Origin: JACCQS01 sp050999295 | GTDB taxonomy: Bacteria > Actinomycetota > Actinomycetes > Mycobacteriales > Geodermatophilaceae | Length of the DNA: 7,017 bases | Direction of reading: 5' to 3' | Assembly (NCBI GenBank): GCA_050999295.1 | Contig: JBPCPI010000252.1 | Coordinates: forward strand, 1 to 7,017 | In this document: one piece after another, positions 5,016 to 7,017 of the stretch | Layout of the letters: each line of letters begins with the position of its first letter | How positions within the stretch are numbered: the stretch's first letter is position 1 | Translations under genes and position numbers: made by a program | Notes under the pieces: model-generated | Database searches by the model: none | The model's input: the letters and a program-made list of their open reading frames with translations, nothing else | Told to the model about the DNA's origin: nothing

Positions 5016-5887
5016 CGGGAGTCGTCGATCAGGTCCAGCAACCCGTGCACGGTCGGGGTGAGCCCGCCATCCCCTCGGGCCGCACCGTCGATACTCGTGA
5101 CGGCAGCCGCGCCGCGGACACTGGACACCAACCAGACGGCGTCGGCAGCGAGCAGGTCCGCGGGAATCGTCGGGACCATCGATGTCGCCCAGCCGGCATG
5201 CCCGGCGTGCTCGAACAGGTCGGCCTGGGTGGTCCCGGACAGGATGCCGCTGTCCAACGAAGGCGTGTGCAGGGATCGGCCGGAGGCCCAGACCACCGTC
5301 GAGGTCGGGCCCTCCAGGACCAGGCCATCGGTGGATACGAACACGACGTCCTGCGCACCAGAGGCCTGGGCATGCCGCAGCGCCGCCATATTGACCGCGT
5401 AGGACAGTGACTTCGCCCCACCCAACAACCACGGTGAACGGGCGCGCTCGTCCGATGTGACCCCCAACGACACGAGCCGTACTCCGACCCCTTCCCGGCG
5501 TTGGCGCAGCGTCTCCTCGGGCACCGGGGCGAGCGTGGCCAGGCAGGTCGGCGGGCCGGTGAAGCCATCCAAGCCGCGGGTCATGACCAGTTTGAGAACA
5601 CCCTCGACCTCCGGCGGCCAGCCGTCCGCACAGGCCGCCGCCAACGAGGCCCAGGCCGAACGAGCCGGCGCCGGCAACCCGAGCAACACCGCCGAGCACT
5701 CCAGCCGAGACAGGTGCGCCGACAGCCCGCGCACTCCGCCGTGCCGGACGAGCAACGACTCGAAGACCCCGTCGCCACGGACCAGGCCGAGATCGAAGGC
5801 CGACACGGCGGGCAGGGCTGGGTCCAGCAACTCCGGTATCCCGTCGAGGAGTCGGCCGACGACGTGCGGATACCCTGCCTCGTCCAT
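5012..5887 (-). CDS. pabC: Aminodeoxychorismate lyase, class IV PLP enzyme (Rv0812-like)
   Basis: A 291-residue fold-type IV PLP enzyme. The likely role is to cleave 4-amino-4-deoxychorismate to p-aminobenzoate and pyruvate for folate synthesis. Visible features are the N-terminal SAFDLGLVRGDGVFESL (29-45), HLSRLECSAVLLGL (58-71), the catalytic lysine Lys159 in GGAKSLSYAVNM, LVLEGPTSTVVW containing the PLP-ring glutamate, and TPSLDSGILSGTTQADLFE, the usual loop of this family. Branched-chain or D-amino-acid aminotransferases share this fold, but the AKSLSYAVNM segment and the genomic position (matching Rv0812 as recalled) favour PabC. The start ATG (5885-5887) has no strong ribosome site. The gene runs towards the oxidase and their TAG stops overlap on one CTAG, leaving no room for a terminator between them. 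The unrecognised gene at 5946 is divergent. Confidence 0.9.
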   Translation of the reverse strand: MDEAGYPHVVGRLLDGIPELLDPALPAVSAFDLGLVRGDGVFESLLVRHGGVRGLSAHLSRLECSAVLLGLPAPARSAWASLAAACADGWPPEVEGVLKLVMTRGLDGFTGPPTCLATLAPVPEETLRQRREGVGVRLVSLGVTSDERARSPWLLGGAKSLSYAVNMAALRHAQASGAQDVVFVSTDGLVLEGPTSTVVWASGRSLHTPSLDSGILSGTTQADLFEHAGHAGWATSMVPTIPADLLAADAVWLVSSVRGAAAVTSIDGAARGDGGLTPTVHGLLDLIDDSR

Positions 5888-5945
5888 CCGGCGACCGTAC
5901 CCGGGAGTTGGAATAGGCGTTGGTCAGCGTTCGTCGGCTCGATGC

Positions 5946-6324
5946 GTGCCCGAGGACGGATTCGACGTCGACGCTTTGGACGAGCGGCTGGGTTCGGTCG
6001 TTGGCGGCCGCCGGGTCACGGTGGTGACCACCGTCGCGGCGCAGGCCACCGACGCGGTGAACCAGCTGCGTCGGTACGGCGCCCGGTGGCACCTACGACC
6101 CGCCGGATGCCGACCCCGACGGCACGATCGAAGTCGGACCGGTCGCGCCGGGTGTGATCGTCAGGTTCAAGCCGGCAGACTCCACGATGACACCTGGTCA
6201 GCGGGCCGCCGAGTACGCGTGCGCCCTGCTGGACTTCGCCGACCGCGAGTACGGGACCGACTTCGGCCACTGCACCCTGGCGCCGCAAGTCAGTTGTGCC
6301 AGTACCGCCGACGGTCGGGAATGA
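5946..6324 (+). pseudogene. Unrecognised gene with an apparent single-base frameshift
   Basis: From GTG 5946 the reading VPEDGFDVDALDERLGSVV continues in natural-looking protein to NQLRRYGA (about 6081) and then degenerates into Arg/Pro-rich sequence. In the next frame, open from 6061 to the TGA at 6322-6324 but lacking an early start codon, the text resumes as GGTYDPPDADPDGTIEVGP, then PGVIVRF, TPGQRAAEYACALLDFADRE and YGTDFGHCTL. Ignoring one C of the CCC run at 6082-6084 joins them into one protein of about 125 residues. Codon use is strongly G/C at position 3 in each half, as in the neighbouring genes. I do not recognise the family; it appears soluble and acidic. It could be a recent pseudogene, a sequencing error in a C run, or less likely a +1 frameshifting gene. 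The last 35 bp overlap the 3' end of the opposite-strand DUF1707 gene. Confidence 0.55.
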
Positions 6325-6730
6325 CCCCGATCCGGCGAGCGTGCCCGAACAGCGAGAAGGCCATGAACGCCAGCGGCCAGGCCGGCCAGAAGAACGGTGC
6401 GCCCGTGGCGAAGAAGACACCGATCAGGACGACGGTGATGACTGCGACGGTGATCGCGTGCCGAACCAGGCCGGTTCGGGCAACCCTGCGCGCCTCCGGG
6501 GTGTTCTCCATCAGCCGCCGTCCGCCGTCGGGCAGATCGGCGGTCAGTGGCACCAGGTCGGCGCGGGTCCGTGCGGCGTAGACCGCTGCCATCCGATCAT
6601 CGGCCTCGTCGAGACTGAGCAGTCCCTGGGCCGCCGCAGCCTGCATGATCCGCGCCACGTACTCACGCTCGCTGTCGGATGCCCTGATATCGGTGCGGGT
6701 GTCCTGGCGGGTGGCAACCTCGGTGGTCAT
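6290..6730 (-). CDS. DUF1707 protein with two C-terminal membrane helices (2TM)
   Basis: A 146-residue membrane protein from the ATG at 6728-6730, chosen because GAGGAGAA (bases 6742-6735 on this strand) stands just ahead of it. A longer reading from 6781 adds 17 residues without such a site. Residues 16-67 are a clear DUF1707 domain: RASDSEREYVARIMQAAAAQ, then GLLSLDEADDRMAAVYAARTR and a DLVPLTADLP end, a short helical module found at the N-terminus of many actinobacterial membrane proteins. After a basic linker come hydrophobic helices at about 91-110 and 114-130, with FFWPAWPLAFMAFSLFGHARR, typical of the 2TM domain. The function is unknown for the family. Its 3' end overlaps the convergent unrecognised gene by 35 bp. 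No close same-strand neighbour lies within the window. Confidence 0.92.
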   Translation of the reverse strand: MTTEVATRQDTRTDIRASDSEREYVARIMQAAAAQGLLSLDEADDRMAAVYAARTRADLVPLTADLPDGGRRLMENTPEARRVARTGLVRHAITVAVITVVLIGVFFATGAPFFWPAWPLAFMAFSLFGHARRIGVIPDRRRYWHN

Positions 6731-6734
6731 GGCG

Positions 6735-6742
6735 TTCTCCTC
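6735..6742 (-). promoter_or_regulatory. Ribosome binding site fixing the DUF1707 start
   Basis: On the minus strand GAGGAGAA lies 4 nt before the ATG at 6730-6728, with the AGGAG core 6 nt away. This favours the 146-residue reading over the longer one starting at 6781. Confidence 0.7.
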
Positions 6743-6865
6743 GAACTCTCTAGGGCGTGGTCTGCTGTGCATGCGGTCCAATGTCGTCGCCGCGGGGCCC
6801 GTCGTCGTCAGCAGCCGAGCGCAATCGCGGCTACGTCATCCGCCGTACGGAGAGCGCGTCCGTAG

Positions 6866-6955
6866 CTGACCTACCCCAGCCACTCATCAGCGCGGCTTCG
6901 CCCGGCCGCTCTGCCTTACCCCAGCCACTCATCAGCGCGGCTTCGCACGGCCGCT
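6866..6955. repeat. Two adjacent 45-bp tandem repeats
   Basis: Units 6866-6910 and 6911-6955 abut exactly and match at 42 of 45 positions; the core from TACCCCAGCCACTCATCAGC onward differs at only one base. Each unit holds a short hairpin, GCGGC/GCCGC around an 8-nt loop starting TTCG. A much weaker third start may follow at 6957 (CTGG...TTAC). No ORF is conserved across the units. The repeats lie in the 287-bp non-coding stretch 6731-7017, which otherwise shows only the perfect palindrome CCGTACGG at 6843-6850 and no gene that I can support. They could be a REP-like element, a local duplication or regulator sites for a gene beyond the window. Confidence 0.85.
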
Positions 6956-7017
6956 CCTGGTCCCCTTACGATTGTTGTCCTAATGGCCGCCGTAAGCCTA
7001 ACCGCGCAGCTACGCGC

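Noticed and set aside
5457..5945. Plus-strand open frame extending the unrecognised gene upstream over pabC
   Set aside because: The reading over pabC is Arg/Ser/Thr/Pro-rich shadow sequence; coding character appears only from about GTG 5946.
4836..6092. A 418-codon open frame on the minus strand, longer than pabC
   Set aside because: It is Arg/Gly/Pro-rich without domain motifs and lies antisense to the oxidase end and in another frame over pabC, whose sequence has clear catalytic motifs. Long shadows are expected in GC-rich coding DNA.
6645..6869. Plus-strand ORFs across the DUF1707 start
   Set aside because: They are antisense to the well-supported DUF1707 gene and show no domain or ribosome site.
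6866..6955. CRISPR array
   Set aside because: There are only two units, they abut with no unique spacer, and no cas genes are in the window.

Overview
The window is high-GC DNA with strong G/C at third codon positions, several GTG starts, promoters with a recognisable -10 box but no clear -35 box, and hairpins without T-tails. This points to an actinomycete (Actinomycetota). The gene order cysA2-type sulfurtransferase, sseC, FABP/nitrobindin-like protein and a facing pabC matches, from memory, the M. tuberculosis block Rv0815c-Rv0814c-Rv0813c-Rv0812. The organism is therefore probably in or near the mycobacteria-related orders, but a genus cannot be named from the sequence.

Layout: (1) 1-607, + strand: the 3' end of a thiosulfate sulfurtransferase gene followed 2 nt later by sseC (DUF1416), closed by a 22-bp hairpin at 629-679. 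(2) 737-1395, + strand: a new transcription unit that looks leaderless. It encodes a 33-residue single-span membrane peptide and, through a GTGA start/stop overlap, a nitrobindin/FABP-like beta-barrel protein. (3) 1396-1820: a 425-bp region without a conventional gene. It contains a 16-nt Shine-Dalgarno sequence able to pair along the whole 16S rRNA tail, a 12-codon mini-ORF, mutually exclusive stems and, at its 3' end, a dense palindrome cluster before a second leaderless-type start. (4) 1821-3835, + strand: a translationally coupled two-component system, with a HisKA_3 sensor kinase of about six membrane spans and a NarL/LuxR-type response regulator. (5) 3942-5015, + strand: a monomeric sarcosine oxidase/N-methyltryptophan oxidase-type flavoenzyme. 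Its TAG stop shares the palindrome CTAG with the stop of the convergent pabC (5012-5887, - strand), an aminodeoxychorismate lyase for folate synthesis. (6) 5946-6324, + strand: an unrecognised gene that reads well only if one C of a CCC run is ignored. (7) 6290-6730, - strand: a DUF1707 protein with two membrane helices. (8) 6731-7017: non-coding, with two adjacent 45-bp tandem repeats.

The two-component system and the oxidase (1821-5015) sit between two genes that are close, facing neighbours in M. tuberculosis as I remember it. They look like a lineage-specific insertion into a conserved sulfur/folate neighbourhood. The most unusual signals are the structured leader/mini-ORF at 1439-1560, the operator-like palindromes at 1743-1792, the repeated TAGTNT-N6-GTG leaderless starts, and the frameshifted gene. 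No complete novel defence or mobile system is visible.
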